Assembly: GCA_964444135.1 (NCBI GenBank)
Contig: CAYUFX010000007.1
Location: 26,759 to 90,758, forward strand
Direction of reading: 5' to 3'
DNA length: 64,000 nt
Origin: NIOZ-UU13 sp964444135
GTDB taxonomy: Bacteria > Planctomycetota > Phycisphaerae > Sedimentisphaerales > Anaerobacaceae
Shown: positions 1-8,008 of the stretch, piece by piece
How the letters are laid out: every line of letters starts with the position of its first letter
How positions within the stretch are numbered: position 1 is the first letter of the stretch
Notes under the pieces: generated by a model
Seen by the model: the letters and a program-made list of their open reading frames with translations, nothing else
What the model was told of the DNA's origin: nothing
Databases searched by the model: none
Made by a program: the position numbers and the translations under genes

Positions 1-1132
1 TCACCGGTCTGTCGAATAAAACCACCATCGGCAAAACTAAGAACGGCAGCATCGGCACTTGATATCTGATTGACCAGGCATAATCGCCGGCCCAGGCGGT
101 GAAAAAGCTGTGGAACACAAGATTGCTTATAATCGCGGCTATAATGGCCAGGGCCACTACCTTATGACGCCGGCAAAAAACCCAGATACAGAACGGAAAA
201 AGTAAAAGAACCGGATTGTAGAGGAATATGCTCTTTCCCGGGCTGAACAGCATCGCTGCCATAGTCGGCAAAGGTGAGCTTTCGAACAGCCCGTGGCTAC
301 CCAGCGACGTGGTTGTAGATAACCCATAGCCACTTTCAAAAACATTGCCAAACCGTACATAGTTATACCAACCCAGAAGCACAAGGAAACTGCCCGTTCC
401 ACAAACACCCGCTGCCAGCCATTTGCTTAGCTTTCTGGCCCGTAATGTTTTTTCTGATGTGAACATTTCGCCGCCGAGAGCTACCAGGTAGATGGGCAGA
501 ACTACAGAAGCCGATGACGGCCTGAATAAAAGACAAAGCCCCAGCACCACGCAAAATAGCCATACGTAAACGAAACGCTGTTGTTGATAATACTTAACCA
601 TTATCCATATTGCCAGGACCAACAGCAGGGTAATTTGTGTCTGTTCCTGTGTATTTACCGAGTAATGAAAGTGCATCGTAGCAAAACCCAGTACGGCCGC
701 AGCGATAAGCGATGTCCTCACGCTGTAACCAAGTGAAAGCGTCAGGCGATAGAAAATCCAGACCGCTGCTGCCCCCATGCCGCCAAAAAGAATTACCGAG
801 GCTAAAAACTGCGCTAACAAATCCGAGACTTCGGAATTGAGCGGCGTAACTTTCTCTAAGATGAAACCAAGCCCGGCGAAAGGCAGCAAACAAAGCGACT
901 GCCCAAGGCCGGAAACTGCGTAGCGCTTTCCATCCACTCCAATTGCACAATTGCGTGTCTGGAAATTCTCTTCCAGCGAAAAAGTTCCACTGCGAAGAAT
1001 TTGCCTGGAAACCGACCAGCGTATCTCTGTGTCACCGGGAAGGTTGCCGGGACTTGCCAGACTGTATAGAAAAAATAATGCCGTAAACAGCAACATCCCG
1101 CCGGTTAGTTTATATTTGGTTGTTCGAATCAC
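1..1132 (-). CDS. GT-C type integral membrane glycosyltransferase, C-terminus cut by window edge
   Basis: An open minus-strand frame runs off the left edge with no stop, so about 377 residues are visible. It is strongly hydrophobic, with at least eight likely membrane segments alternating with short polar loops. The first loop after TM1 holds the stretch GDTEIRWSVSRQIL, a usual place for the acidic residue of GT-C (PMT/ArnT-like) enzymes that use polyprenyl-phosphate sugars. The order of features (single TM, acidic loop, long multi-TM body, 'LLGWYNYVRFGNVFESGYG') is typical of planctomycete DUF2029/PMT_2-like proteins. The GTG at 1132 follows an in-frame TAA directly; an ATG at 1096 is the alternative start. 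Family is inferred from topology and is moderately secure; the substrate is unknown. Confidence 0.65.
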   Translation of the reverse strand, partial: MIRTTKYKLTGGMLLFTALFFLYSLASPGNLPGDTEIRWSVSRQILRSGTFSLEENFQTRNCAIGVDGKRYAVSGLGQSLCLLPFAGLGFILEKVTPLNSEVSDLLAQFLASVILFGGMGAAAVWIFYRLTLSLGYSVRTSLIAAAVLGFATMHFHYSVNTQEQTQITLLLVLAIWIMVKYYQQQRFVYVWLFCVVLGLCLLFRPSSASVVLPIYLVALGGEMFTSEKTLRARKLSKWLAAGVCGTGSFLVLLGWYNYVRFGNVFESGYGLSTTTSLGSHGLFESSPLPTMAAMLFSPGKSIFLYNPVLLLFPFCIWVFCRRHKVVALAIIAAIISNLVFHSFFTAWAGDYAWSIRYQVPMLPFLVLPMVVLFDRPV

Positions 1133-1462
1133 CTTTTATTCAGAATCAAACATCTAAATAATTTGGTTAATTGGTGAATGGTTAATTGGTGAGTGGTTGT
1201 CAGGAAAGTGACTAAAGTGACAGCTTTGCTGTCATTCTGAACGCAGCGAAGCGAAGTGAAGAATCTCTTTTTCGTTGACCAGATCCTTCGGTTTCACCTC
1301 AGAGCCTGCCCTGAGCTTGCCGAAGGGATGACACTTACGTGTCACTTTAGGCACTCCAAACTTACCTATGGCACAAGTTAGTTCACTTATTCCACTCACC
1401 ACTCACTATTTAACGACACCATTATCGCGAGCATCCAGCATCCCTTTTTGAGTTATTATGTT
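1133..1462. repeat. Repeat-rich spacer between GT-C gene and queD
   Basis: No gene is seen here. Positions 1160-1200 carry degenerate copies of the short unit TTAATTGGTGA(A/G)TGGT. Positions 1202-1352 hold an interspersed repeat (GTGACTAAAGTGACAGCTTT, then TCATTCTGAACGCAGCGAAG, ending TGACACTTACGTGTCACTTT). A close copy lies at 20371-20502, and a partial copy of its end lies at 15679-15740. Its arms are partly self-complementary. Confidence 0.7.
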
Positions 1463-2281
1463 CTACCTCTCTTCGCTCTTACCTGGGCCGTAGTACGAGC
1501 TGTATGTCTTTTCGGTTTCCCAAACGGTAACACAATGCAGAGCCGCCTGGCCGAATTTGCCCACGAGTTTATTCCATGCGAAAGCTGCAATATTTTCGAC
1601 GGTGGGATTGGTTCTGCTGAAATGGCTAACGTCGGCATTCAAATTCTTATGGTCAACGAGTTTTATCAGCTCATCGTCAACTACTTTTTCAAAATCACTG
1701 ATATGGAAACCATTTTTACGCGCCGGCATTTTTATCGTAACCTCAACGATATAATTGTGGCCATGACCGGAGGGATTTGCGCATTTCCCGAAAACCTCGA
1801 GATTCTGCTCCTCAGAGAAATCGTCGTTCCAGAGCTTATGCATTGCTGCAAATTCGAATTTCTCACTAAAATAAACCATCTCCAAATCTTTCGAATCTAT
1901 AACTACCTTCCTGAAAGGATTCAGCTTCAGGCTCAATTTGCTCAATTGGGCCGGTCCAAACTTATCGGCCAATCTGCTCCAGGCCGATTTGAGAAGTTCA
2001 GTCACTGCAAAGAAACCAATGTGTTCGGCCCGACGAAAATCTTTTTTTATTCGCTCGGTAAAAACCGGCACTACGAATTCGCGAACGTTCTTGTCAATAT
2101 CAGCTACATTAACGACGAATCCCGTGGCCGGTTCAACCTCCCCAGCCACTTCGACAGATAATTCTAAGAAAATTGATAGTCCTTCACCCGCCGGCTTAGA
2201 AACAAACGAGTTGAACCCCTCATTTTCTTCCGGCAGGAAAGGATTAATCGAAAACCGCACCTGCCTGGCCAGCTTATGCAT
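1463..2281 (-). CDS. queD: 6-pyruvoyl-tetrahydropterin synthase / QueD-family protein with duplicated domain
   Basis: Likely 6-carboxy-5,6,7,8-tetrahydropterin synthase (queuosine route) or a related pterin synthase acting on the product of the adjacent folE. The C-terminal half (about residues 135-270) is a complete PTPS fold: zinc ligands at 'AAMHKLW' and 'GHGHNY', catalytic Cys in 'FGKCANPSGHGH', a DHKNLN segment, and the glutamate of 'VWETEKTYSSYYG'. The N-terminal half (about 1-130) looks like a second PTPS-like domain without zinc histidines. Length (272 aa) is about twice that of a normal QueD. ATG at 2281 is chosen because AAAAGGG lies 9 nt upstream; a TTG at 2287 is in frame. It follows folE after one 21-bp repeat, so the two are probably co-transcribed. 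The family is sure; QueD rather than another PTPS member is inferred. Confidence 0.82.
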   Translation of the reverse strand: MHKLARQVRFSINPFLPEENEGFNSFVSKPAGEGLSIFLELSVEVAGEVEPATGFVVNVADIDKNVREFVVPVFTERIKKDFRRAEHIGFFAVTELLKSAWSRLADKFGPAQLSKLSLKLNPFRKVVIDSKDLEMVYFSEKFEFAAMHKLWNDDFSEEQNLEVFGKCANPSGHGHNYIVEVTIKMPARKNGFHISDFEKVVDDELIKLVDHKNLNADVSHFSRTNPTVENIAAFAWNKLVGKFGQAALHCVTVWETEKTYSSYYGPGKSEER

Positions 2282-2295
2282 AAACAAAATCCCTT

Positions 2296-2337
2296 TTACT
2301 TGTTGCCGTTATGCATTTACCTGTTGCCGTTATGCAT
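2296..2337 (-). repeat. 21-bp tandem duplication at the folE stop codon
   Basis: Two head-to-tail copies of a 21-bp unit (2296-2316 and 2317-2337, one mismatch). On the minus strand each copy encodes MHNGN(R/K) followed by TAA. The first copy forms the last six codons and stop of folE. The second is an exact-length echo of them in the folE-queD spacer. Confidence 0.9.
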
Positions 2338-2901
2338 CAGGCTCAAGACTTCATTTCGGCTTCTCGGGTCTCTCTTAAATATCCCGCGAAGTGCCGATGT
2401 TACCATTACCGAGCCGGGCTTCTTTATGCCACGGATGGTCATACAGCTATGCGAAGCTTCCAGAACAATTGCGACGCCCTGCGGCTTTAAGCTGTTCATT
2501 ATGAAATCAGCTATCTGGTACGTAAGCCTTTCCTGCGTCTGGAGTTGCCGGGCAAAACAGTCCACAATGCGAGCTAATTTGCTGACACCAAGCACCGTTC
2601 CCGAAGGCAAATAGGCAACATGGGCTGAACCGATAAACGGCATTAGATGATGCTCGCAGATACTGTAAAATGGTACGTCACGCAGCAGAACGATTTCGTC
2701 GTAGTTTTCGGCAAAGACGCTGCGAAGATGTTTTTTAGGGTCCTCGTGCATCCCGCCTAAAAGTTCGGCGTACATCCTTGCCACCCGGTCAGGCGTCCTC
2801 TTTAAGCCCTCGCGCTCGGGGTCTTCACCAACCGCTAAGATTATTTCCTTAACCGCTTTTCTAATTCTCTCGGTATCTATTGTCTTGTTTTTTTTGGCCA
2901 T
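2317..2901 (-). CDS. folE: GTP cyclohydrolase I
   Basis: Converts GTP to 7,8-dihydroneopterin triphosphate, the shared precursor of folate and queuosine; cytoplasmic. The sequence matches type IB-free classical FolE (GCYH-IA): 'EDPEREGLKRTPDRVARMY' near the N-terminus, the zinc-site 'CEHHLMPF' and 'SHSCMTIRGI', and the 'QTQERLT' active-site segment. Length 195 aa is normal. The ATG at 2901 is preferred over an in-frame TTG at 2916; neither has a strong ribosome site. It lies just upstream of the QueD-like gene, a pairing that supports pterin or queuosine synthesis. Identification is firm. Confidence 0.95.
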   Translation of the reverse strand: MAKKNKTIDTERIRKAVKEIILAVGEDPEREGLKRTPDRVARMYAELLGGMHEDPKKHLRSVFAENYDEIVLLRDVPFYSICEHHLMPFIGSAHVAYLPSGTVLGVSKLARIVDCFARQLQTQERLTYQIADFIMNSLKPQGVAIVLEASHSCMTIRGIKKPGSVMVTSALRGIFKRDPRSRNEVLSLMHNGNR

Positions 2902-2971
2902 TTCTTTGACTCGCAACTATAAATATTCCCAACTGGTATCTAATTTGCTTCTTTAATTCTGCTCGTTTAGG

Positions 2972-4543
2972 TCAGGTTTTCTGTGTTGTTAAATTCATAA
3001 GATAAGTAGTAAGTAACCGCACGCCAAATCCGGTTGAGCCTTCCGCTGAAAATTCCGTGGGCTTGCTGAATATATCCATACCGGCAATATCCAGATGTGC
3101 CCATTTTGCATCACCGACAAATTGCCTCAAAAAGGCTGCTGCGGTGCAGGCTCCGCCCCATTTACTGCCGATGTTCTTCAGGTCGGCTATCTTGCTCTTC
3201 ATCTCTTTTGCGTACTCCTCGCTGCTCGGCATTGGCCAGACCTTCTCACCGCTGTCCTCTGAGGCTTTTTGCAGTTGCCTTATTAGTTTCTCATCGTTGC
3301 CCATCAGACCGGCCATATATTTGCCAAGAGCAACCATACAGGCGCCCGTCAATGTTGCTATGTCAATGATAATATCACATTTTTGTTTGACGGCATAGCT
3401 AAGACCATCGCACAGTATCATCCTGCCTTCGGCGTCGGTATTTTGCACCTCAACGGTTTTGCCGCTTAAGGTTGTAATAATGTCACCGGGTCGATAACTC
3501 GTTCCGCTCGGCAAGTTCTCCGCCGACGGAATTATCCCATAAACATTGACCGGCAGTTCCATTTCCGCTACAGCCTTCATCGTTGCCAATACCGCAATAC
3601 CGCCGCTTTTGTCTAACTTCATCTGGTCCATATTGGCAGCCGGCTTAATGCTTATCCCGCCGGAATCGAAAGTTATCGCTTTGCCCACCAGAGCGACTGT
3701 CGGCTGACCCCCGCTGCTTCGTTTGCGAAGCAAAACGGCGGGGGTGGTTTTGCCGGTGGGTTTATATTTCAAAACAATAAATCTTGGTTTGTTTTGTGAA
3801 CCTGAACCGACTGCGAGCACTCCGCCCATACCCTTCGCTGCTAACTGCTTTTCGTCAAAAACTGTACAGCTTAATCTCTTCGAGTCACGAGCCATTTCTT
3901 TTGCGGCGGCGGCCAACGTAGCTGGATTGATTACATTGGCCGGGCGATTTGCCAATGTTCGGGCATAGCTTTGTGCCTTGCCGATGGCAATCCCGCTCGA
4001 AATTCCTTTGTTTATTTTTTTCAATTTCGCCGAGTCTGAATCAATCAACTCAACTTTAAGCGAATCCGCCCGTCCGTTTTCGCTTTCAGTAACAAACTCA
4101 TCATAGCAGTAGCTTCCGAAATATGCCCCTTCCGCTACGGCCCTGCCCATTGCGGACAAATCGAATCGTCCGCCGAATGCTTTGTGCAGCGCCAGGCTGA
4201 TAGTTTCTATTTTCATTTCCACCGACTTTTTTGCCGCGTTGGATGCTGCTTTGCGGAGCGTATCCAGCGTTGCTTTTTTCTTCTCACCAAGGCCGACCAG
4301 CAAAACTCTTTTGGCTCCAATGCTGTCGTTTCCATAAACAACGGCGTTCGTCCCCTCTTTTGCCTTGAAATCGCCTAATTTAATCAGCCGCTCGATTGCA
4401 CCATCGAGCTTGCTGTTAAGCTCTCTGTTCAATCTGTCTAACTCTTTGACATCTGAAAACAGCCCCACTGCAAGCAAATCAGTCCGGCATTTTGTCGGGT
4501 CCACCGTCCGTGTTTTTAATTCGACATCAATAATATTTTTCAT
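2972..4543 (-). CDS. pepA: Leucyl aminopeptidase (M17 family)
   Basis: Cytosolic zinc/manganese exopeptidase that removes N-terminal residues, mainly Leu. The C-terminal catalytic domain (about residues 200-515) shows the M17 metal and catalytic residues: VGK and 'ITFDSGG', 'DKSGG', and the signature NTDAEGR. The N-terminal macro-like domain covers about 1-180. Total length 523 aa is slightly above the usual 480-500. Part of the excess is a 13-codon segment (LLRKRSSGG region) just before 'PTVALVGK', encoded by a 39-bp GC-rich palindrome at 3707-3745. That segment is not a family feature and looks inserted. The gene lies between folE and prfB on the same strand. Confidence 0.93.
   Translation of the reverse strand: MKNIIDVELKTRTVDPTKCRTDLLAVGLFSDVKELDRLNRELNSKLDGAIERLIKLGDFKAKEGTNAVVYGNDSIGAKRVLLVGLGEKKKATLDTLRKAASNAAKKSVEMKIETISLALHKAFGGRFDLSAMGRAVAEGAYFGSYCYDEFVTESENGRADSLKVELIDSDSAKLKKINKGISSGIAIGKAQSYARTLANRPANVINPATLAAAAKEMARDSKRLSCTVFDEKQLAAKGMGGVLAVGSGSQNKPRFIVLKYKPTGKTTPAVLLRKRSSGGQPTVALVGKAITFDSGGISIKPAANMDQMKLDKSGGIAVLATMKAVAEMELPVNVYGIIPSAENLPSGTSYRPGDIITTLSGKTVEVQNTDAEGRMILCDGLSYAVKQKCDIIIDIATLTGACMVALGKYMAGLMGNDEKLIRQLQKASEDSGEKVWPMPSSEEYAKEMKSKIADLKNIGSKWGGACTAAAFLRQFVGDAKWAHLDIAGMDIFSKPTEFSAEGSTGFGVRLLTTYLMNLTTQKT
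3707..3745. repeat. GC-rich palindromic element inside pepA
   Basis: A 39-bp perfect-ended palindrome: ACCCCCGC at 3707-3714 pairs with GCGGGGGT at 3738-3745, with an inner stem TGCTTCG/CGAAGCA. Its length is a multiple of three and it is read through in pepA without a stop. On the minus strand its first 23 nt after the first C run are identical to the element in the GH116 gene at 13808-13845. Confidence 0.85.
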
Positions 4544-4569
4544 TTTGTCTGACCTTTATTTTCCTTTTT

Positions 4570-5683
4570 TTACTTTAGCTTGTTTTTTGCTCGATACCGC
4601 AGATAGCTTTCGATAAATCCGATGAGTTCTCCATCTAACACCGCATCCACGTTGCCGGTCTGAAAGTTTGTTCGATGGTCCTTGACCATTTGATAAGGCT
4701 GCAAGACGTAGCTTCGGATTTGATTGCCCCAGGCGATTTCGCCTTTGTCGCTGTATAGTTTTGCAAGCTCAGCATCGCGTTTTTGCCGCTCGAGCATATA
4801 CAGTTTAGCCTTGAGCACTTTCATCGCCTGTGCCCTGTTCTTATGCTGGCTTCTTTCGTTCTGGCACTGCACTACGACACCAGTCGGCTCGTGTGTGATT
4901 CGCACCGCCGAGCTGGTCTTGTTTACGTGCTGCCCCCCGGCGCCGCGGGCACGATAAAAATCAATCCTCAGTTCATCCTCATTTATTTCAACGTCGATAT
5001 CGTCATCGAATTCCGGCACGCAGTCCACCGCCGCAAAACTCGTATGCCGCCGTTTGTTAGCATCAAATGGGCTGATTCTAACGAGCCGATGCACGCCGGT
5101 CTCGCACGAGAGCTTGCCGAATGCAAAGGGCCCGCTGACTCGCAGCGTTATCGACCGAATTCCCGCCTCCTCTCCCGGCGTAATATCAAGCTCCTGGAAT
5201 TTATATTTGTTTGCCTCAAAATACCGCGTGTACATTCTAAGCAGCATATTTGCCCAATCGCAGCTCTCTGTTCCTCCCGCCCCGGCGTGAATACTAAAAT
5301 AGCAGTTCTTCATATCTTCGGGTCTGGATAATAAGCTGGCTAATTCGATTTGTTCGCACCTTTTGACAAGTGCACTCAGGTCATTTTCTAACTGTCTGAG
5401 CTCTTCATCGTCAGATTCGGAAGCTGCTAATTCAAACAGCTCCTGAAGGTCTTGAGCCTCGCGTTGAATTTCTTCCACCGGCTCAATTACTGATTTTAGT
5501 GCGCTCAATTGAGAGACCACGGACTGAGCTGTATCGGGATTGTCCCAGAATCCCTCTTTGGACATCCGGGCTTCCAGCTTTTGCAGTTGGGATTTCTTGT
5601 TGGACAAGTCAAAGCCAGTCCCGGATTTTCACAACCCGAGCCGACAACTCTGATATTGCTGATTTTAATTCTGTTGCTTCCAT
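4570..5683 (-). CDS. prfB: Peptide chain release factor 2, expressed by programmed +1 frameshift
   Basis: RF2 ends translation at UGA and UAA. The main frame (5610-4570) has the peptidyl-hydrolase GGQ motif in 'RGAGGQHVNKTSSAVR' and the RF2 domain order. The N-terminus lies in another frame: ATG at 5683 starts MEATELKSAISEL, which ends in ...RDW-CTT-TGA at 5609. The heptamer CTTTGAC at 5614-5608 is the classic prfB slip site; a +1 shift over the T at 5611 continues as Asp-Leu-Ser and gives a 370-aa protein of normal RF2 length. A purine-rich GGGA lies a few bases before the slip codon as an SD-like stimulator. RF2 thus limits its own synthesis through UGA readout. An annotator that does not join the frames will truncate the N-terminus. 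Confidence 0.95.
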
Positions 5684-6128
5684 AACATTGATTACTAACC
5701 TTTGATTACCTGCTATTGCTCTGTCACATCTGATTTGAAGAATTGTCATTCCGAGCGGAGCGCAGCGGAGTCGAAGAATCTTTTTTAATAGACCCCTCGA
5801 CTTCGCTCGGGGTGACAACCTTCTGTAAAATAGCAATCCATCAATATAGCTGTGATTGCCTGCTGCTGACTCCCTGTCCTTATACCATATCGAAATGAGT
5901 TATGCAACACCCTCTATAACAATTACGGAGGGGCAGGAGCGTGTGAAATAAGATTTGACAAGCGATAAACGCACGTGTTATGTTACAGAACAATAAACAG
6001 GTGCTTTGTTGCCTTGTGAAGCAGTAAAGCCCGTAACGGGTTCAACGACAACAAAGAATCTGATAGGATACGCAACCTGTAGAATTTTTGGATAAAATGT
6101 TCACATTAACATCGAAGGAGAATAGATT
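5684..6128. other. Spacer with interspersed repeat, candidate promoter and inverted repeat
   Basis: No gene is supported. Positions 5745-5820 hold a repeat of the type GTCATTCCGAGCGGAGCGCA...GACTTCGCTCGGGGTGACA, whose ends are inverted copies. Positions 6004-6057 contain an inverted repeat (CTTTGTTG/CAACAAAG) around a short CCCGTAACGGG hairpin in the presumed leader of the ThuA gene. Confidence 0.5.
5955..5984 (+). promoter_or_regulatory. Candidate sigma-70 promoter for the ThuA/epimerase block
   Basis: TTGACA at 5955-5960 and TATGTT at 5979-5984, separated by 18 bp, about 145 bp before the ThuA start. The match to the -35 is perfect and to the -10 moderate. The long leader includes the 6004-6057 inverted repeat. 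Predicted by eye only. Confidence 0.35.
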
Positions 6129-6899
6129 ATGAAATATGCAGCGGTATTCGGAGCACTGGTTATTTTTATGGCTGGTTGCGGTCTGACCCGAACAGCTTCG
6201 GTCGAGACCCAAAGAGAATCGCAAACTAAGAAGGTGCTGATAGTAACCGGCATCGACCATCCTGCTCATGAATGGCAAAAGACGGCTCCGGCGCTGGCTG
6301 AGGTTCTACGCGAAGATATACGAATGAAGGTGGATGTGGTAGAACAGCCGGAATTCTTAGGGACGGACAAAGTGCACGACTACGATGTGGTTGTGGTTCA
6401 CTTTATGAGTTGGGAAAGACCCACACCTGGCCGAGATGCCCGCGCGAACCTGCAGAAATTCGTCAATGGCGGCAAGGGCCTGTTTGTTCTGCATTTCGGC
6501 TGTGGCGCTTTTCGGGACTGGCCGGAATATCGCAATCTCGCGGGACGTATCTGGGACCCAAACCTCAGGGCGCACGACCCCAGAGGGCCTTTCCGCGTGG
6601 ACATTGTCGATAAGGAACATCCCATTACGCGGGGGATGCTCTCTTTCCAGACCGAGGATGAGCTATACACCTGTCTTGCAGGCGACAGGCCGATTGACTT
6701 GCTCGCAACCGCCCGTTCCAAGGTGGATGGCAAGGACTACCCGATGGCGTTTGTGTTTAAATACGGCAGAGGTCGGGTGTTTCATTGCGCTTTGGGCCAC
6801 GACGTAAAAGCGATTGAGAATCCACCTGCTGCCGAGCTTTTGCGGCGAGGTTGCGCCTGGACAGCAAGGTTAGCGCCGGTCTCAGCAGCCGTGAACTAA
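6129..6899 (+). CDS. ThuA-domain lipoprotein
   Basis: Residues 1-17 form a lipoprotein signal with lipobox FMAGC (Cys17), so the mature protein is membrane-anchored outside the cytoplasm. The rest is one ThuA domain (trehalose-utilisation type, class I glutamine amidotransferase fold): 'KKVLIVTGIDHPAHEW', 'YDVVVVHFMSW', 'GKGLFVLHFGCGAFRDWPEY', 'PRGPFRVDIVDKEHPITRGM' and the closing 'GRGRVFHCALGHD'. ThuA proteins in planctomycetes accompany oxidised-sugar breakdown, but the exact reaction is not established. AAGGAG lies 9 nt before the ATG. It is followed by an epimerase and a second ThuA protein, so a sugar-degrading operon is likely. Confidence 0.8.
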   Translation: MKYAAVFGALVIFMAGCGLTRTASVETQRESQTKKVLIVTGIDHPAHEWQKTAPALAEVLREDIRMKVDVVEQPEFLGTDKVHDYDVVVVHFMSWERPTPGRDARANLQKFVNGGKGLFVLHFGCGAFRDWPEYRNLAGRIWDPNLRAHDPRGPFRVDIVDKEHPITRGMLSFQTEDELYTCLAGDRPIDLLATARSKVDGKDYPMAFVFKYGRGRVFHCALGHDVKAIENPPAAELLRRGCAWTARLAPVSAAVN

Positions 6900-7002
6900 T
6901 CGACTACTAAAAGATTCAGATTGGCGAGTAGTGAATTAGCCGATTAGCTATTTACAGAGACAATAGAATCATTAACCGTAATGAGTAGAAGGAGAAACTG
7001 TA

Positions 7003-7854
7003 ATGAAAGTCGGATTCAATATGTTATTGTGGACTACACATGTTACCGAAGAGGAATTTTTCCTGTTGGAAACGCTCAAGAAGGTCGGTTATGACGGTGT
7101 CGAGATTCCTCTTTTCGAGGGCAAAGTCGCACACTTTGAAAAGGTCGGTAAAGCGATTAAGGATAACGGTCTTTCCTGCACATCTGTAATGGTCATCCCG
7201 GACGAGGAGCACAACCCTGTTAGTGCCGACACCGACCACCGTAAGGGAGCTGCTGAACACCTCAAGTGGGCGATTGACTGCTCGGCGGCGTTGGATTCCG
7301 AGGTTTTATGTGGGCCTTTCTATCAGCCTTTGGGTGTGTTTACGGGCCAGGCACCAACTAAGGAAGAAAAGCAGCGGGCCGCCAAGGTGCACCGCAAGGC
7401 AGCCGAGCTTGCCGCCAAAGTAAATCTTGCTCTGGCTGTGGAATACCTTAATCGCTTTGAATGCTATTTTCTCAATATAATGGCCGACGCGGCAGATTAT
7501 GTCCGGCTTGTTGACCATCCCAACTTCGGTATACTTTATGATACTTTCCACGCCAACATCGAAGAAAAGGACCCTGTCGGCTGTATTGGTCCGCACATCG
7601 AGATGATTAAGCATGTGCACATCAGCGAAAACGACCGCGGCACGCCGGGCAAAGGCCACATTGACTGGCCGGGCACCTTCAAGGCACTGCGCTCAGGCGG
7701 TTACGACAAATGGCTGGTAATTGAGGCGTTTGGACGGGCCCTGCCGGACCTGGCTGCCGCTACGCGTGTCTGGCGGGATTTCTTCCCAGACCGCGAGCAG
7801 GTCTATACGGACGGTTTGAAGTTTGTTAAAGAACAATGGCAAGCCGCCGGCTAA
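7003..7854 (+). CDS. D-tagatose/D-psicose 3-epimerase-like sugar epimerase (TIM barrel)
   Basis: Cytoplasmic (no signal peptide), 283 aa, within the usual 280-300 range. The xylose-isomerase-like barrel has the DTE-family metal and catalytic set: Glu in 'AVEYLNRFE', Asp in 'ILYDTFHAN', His/Glu in 'HVHISENDRGTPGKGHIDW', and the final Glu in 'WLVIEAFG'. DTE enzymes epimerise ketohexoses at C3; other relatives act on 3-keto sugars or hydroxypyruvate. Its place between two ThuA-domain genes suggests a substrate derived from exported 3-keto-sugar or ketose processing. Strong AAGGAGA upstream. Substrate assignment is inferred. Confidence 0.82.
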   Translation: MKVGFNMLLWTTHVTEEEFFLLETLKKVGYDGVEIPLFEGKVAHFEKVGKAIKDNGLSCTSVMVIPDEEHNPVSADTDHRKGAAEHLKWAIDCSAALDSEVLCGPFYQPLGVFTGQAPTKEEKQRAAKVHRKAAELAAKVNLALAVEYLNRFECYFLNIMADAADYVRLVDHPNFGILYDTFHANIEEKDPVGCIGPHIEMIKHVHISENDRGTPGKGHIDWPGTFKALRSGGYDKWLVIEAFGRALPDLAAATRVWRDFFPDREQVYTDGLKFVKEQWQAAG

Positions 7855-8008
7855 GTTGATTAATTGGTGAGTGGTTAATTGCCGGGCTGAATACTCACTA
7901 CTTACTTTAATCGTGAGGGATTCCTATCCCGCACCGGCAGAACTTTGGTTAGTGCTATTGTGATGCAGGTTCAGGTTCCTGTTATGTATTTGCAAAGGAG
8001 AAATTATT

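Noticed and set aside
1448..2161. 237-aa plus-strand ORF opposite queD
   Set aside because: Antisense shadow of a gene with clear catalytic residues on the other strand.
5609..5836. Separate 75-aa gene before prfB
   Set aside because: Only its last 24 codons are protein-like and they are the RF2 N-terminus; the rest is repeat sequence.
6004..6057. Terminator or riboswitch before the ThuA gene
   Set aside because: The inverted repeat has no T-run and no known aptamer pattern; only noted as an inverted repeat.
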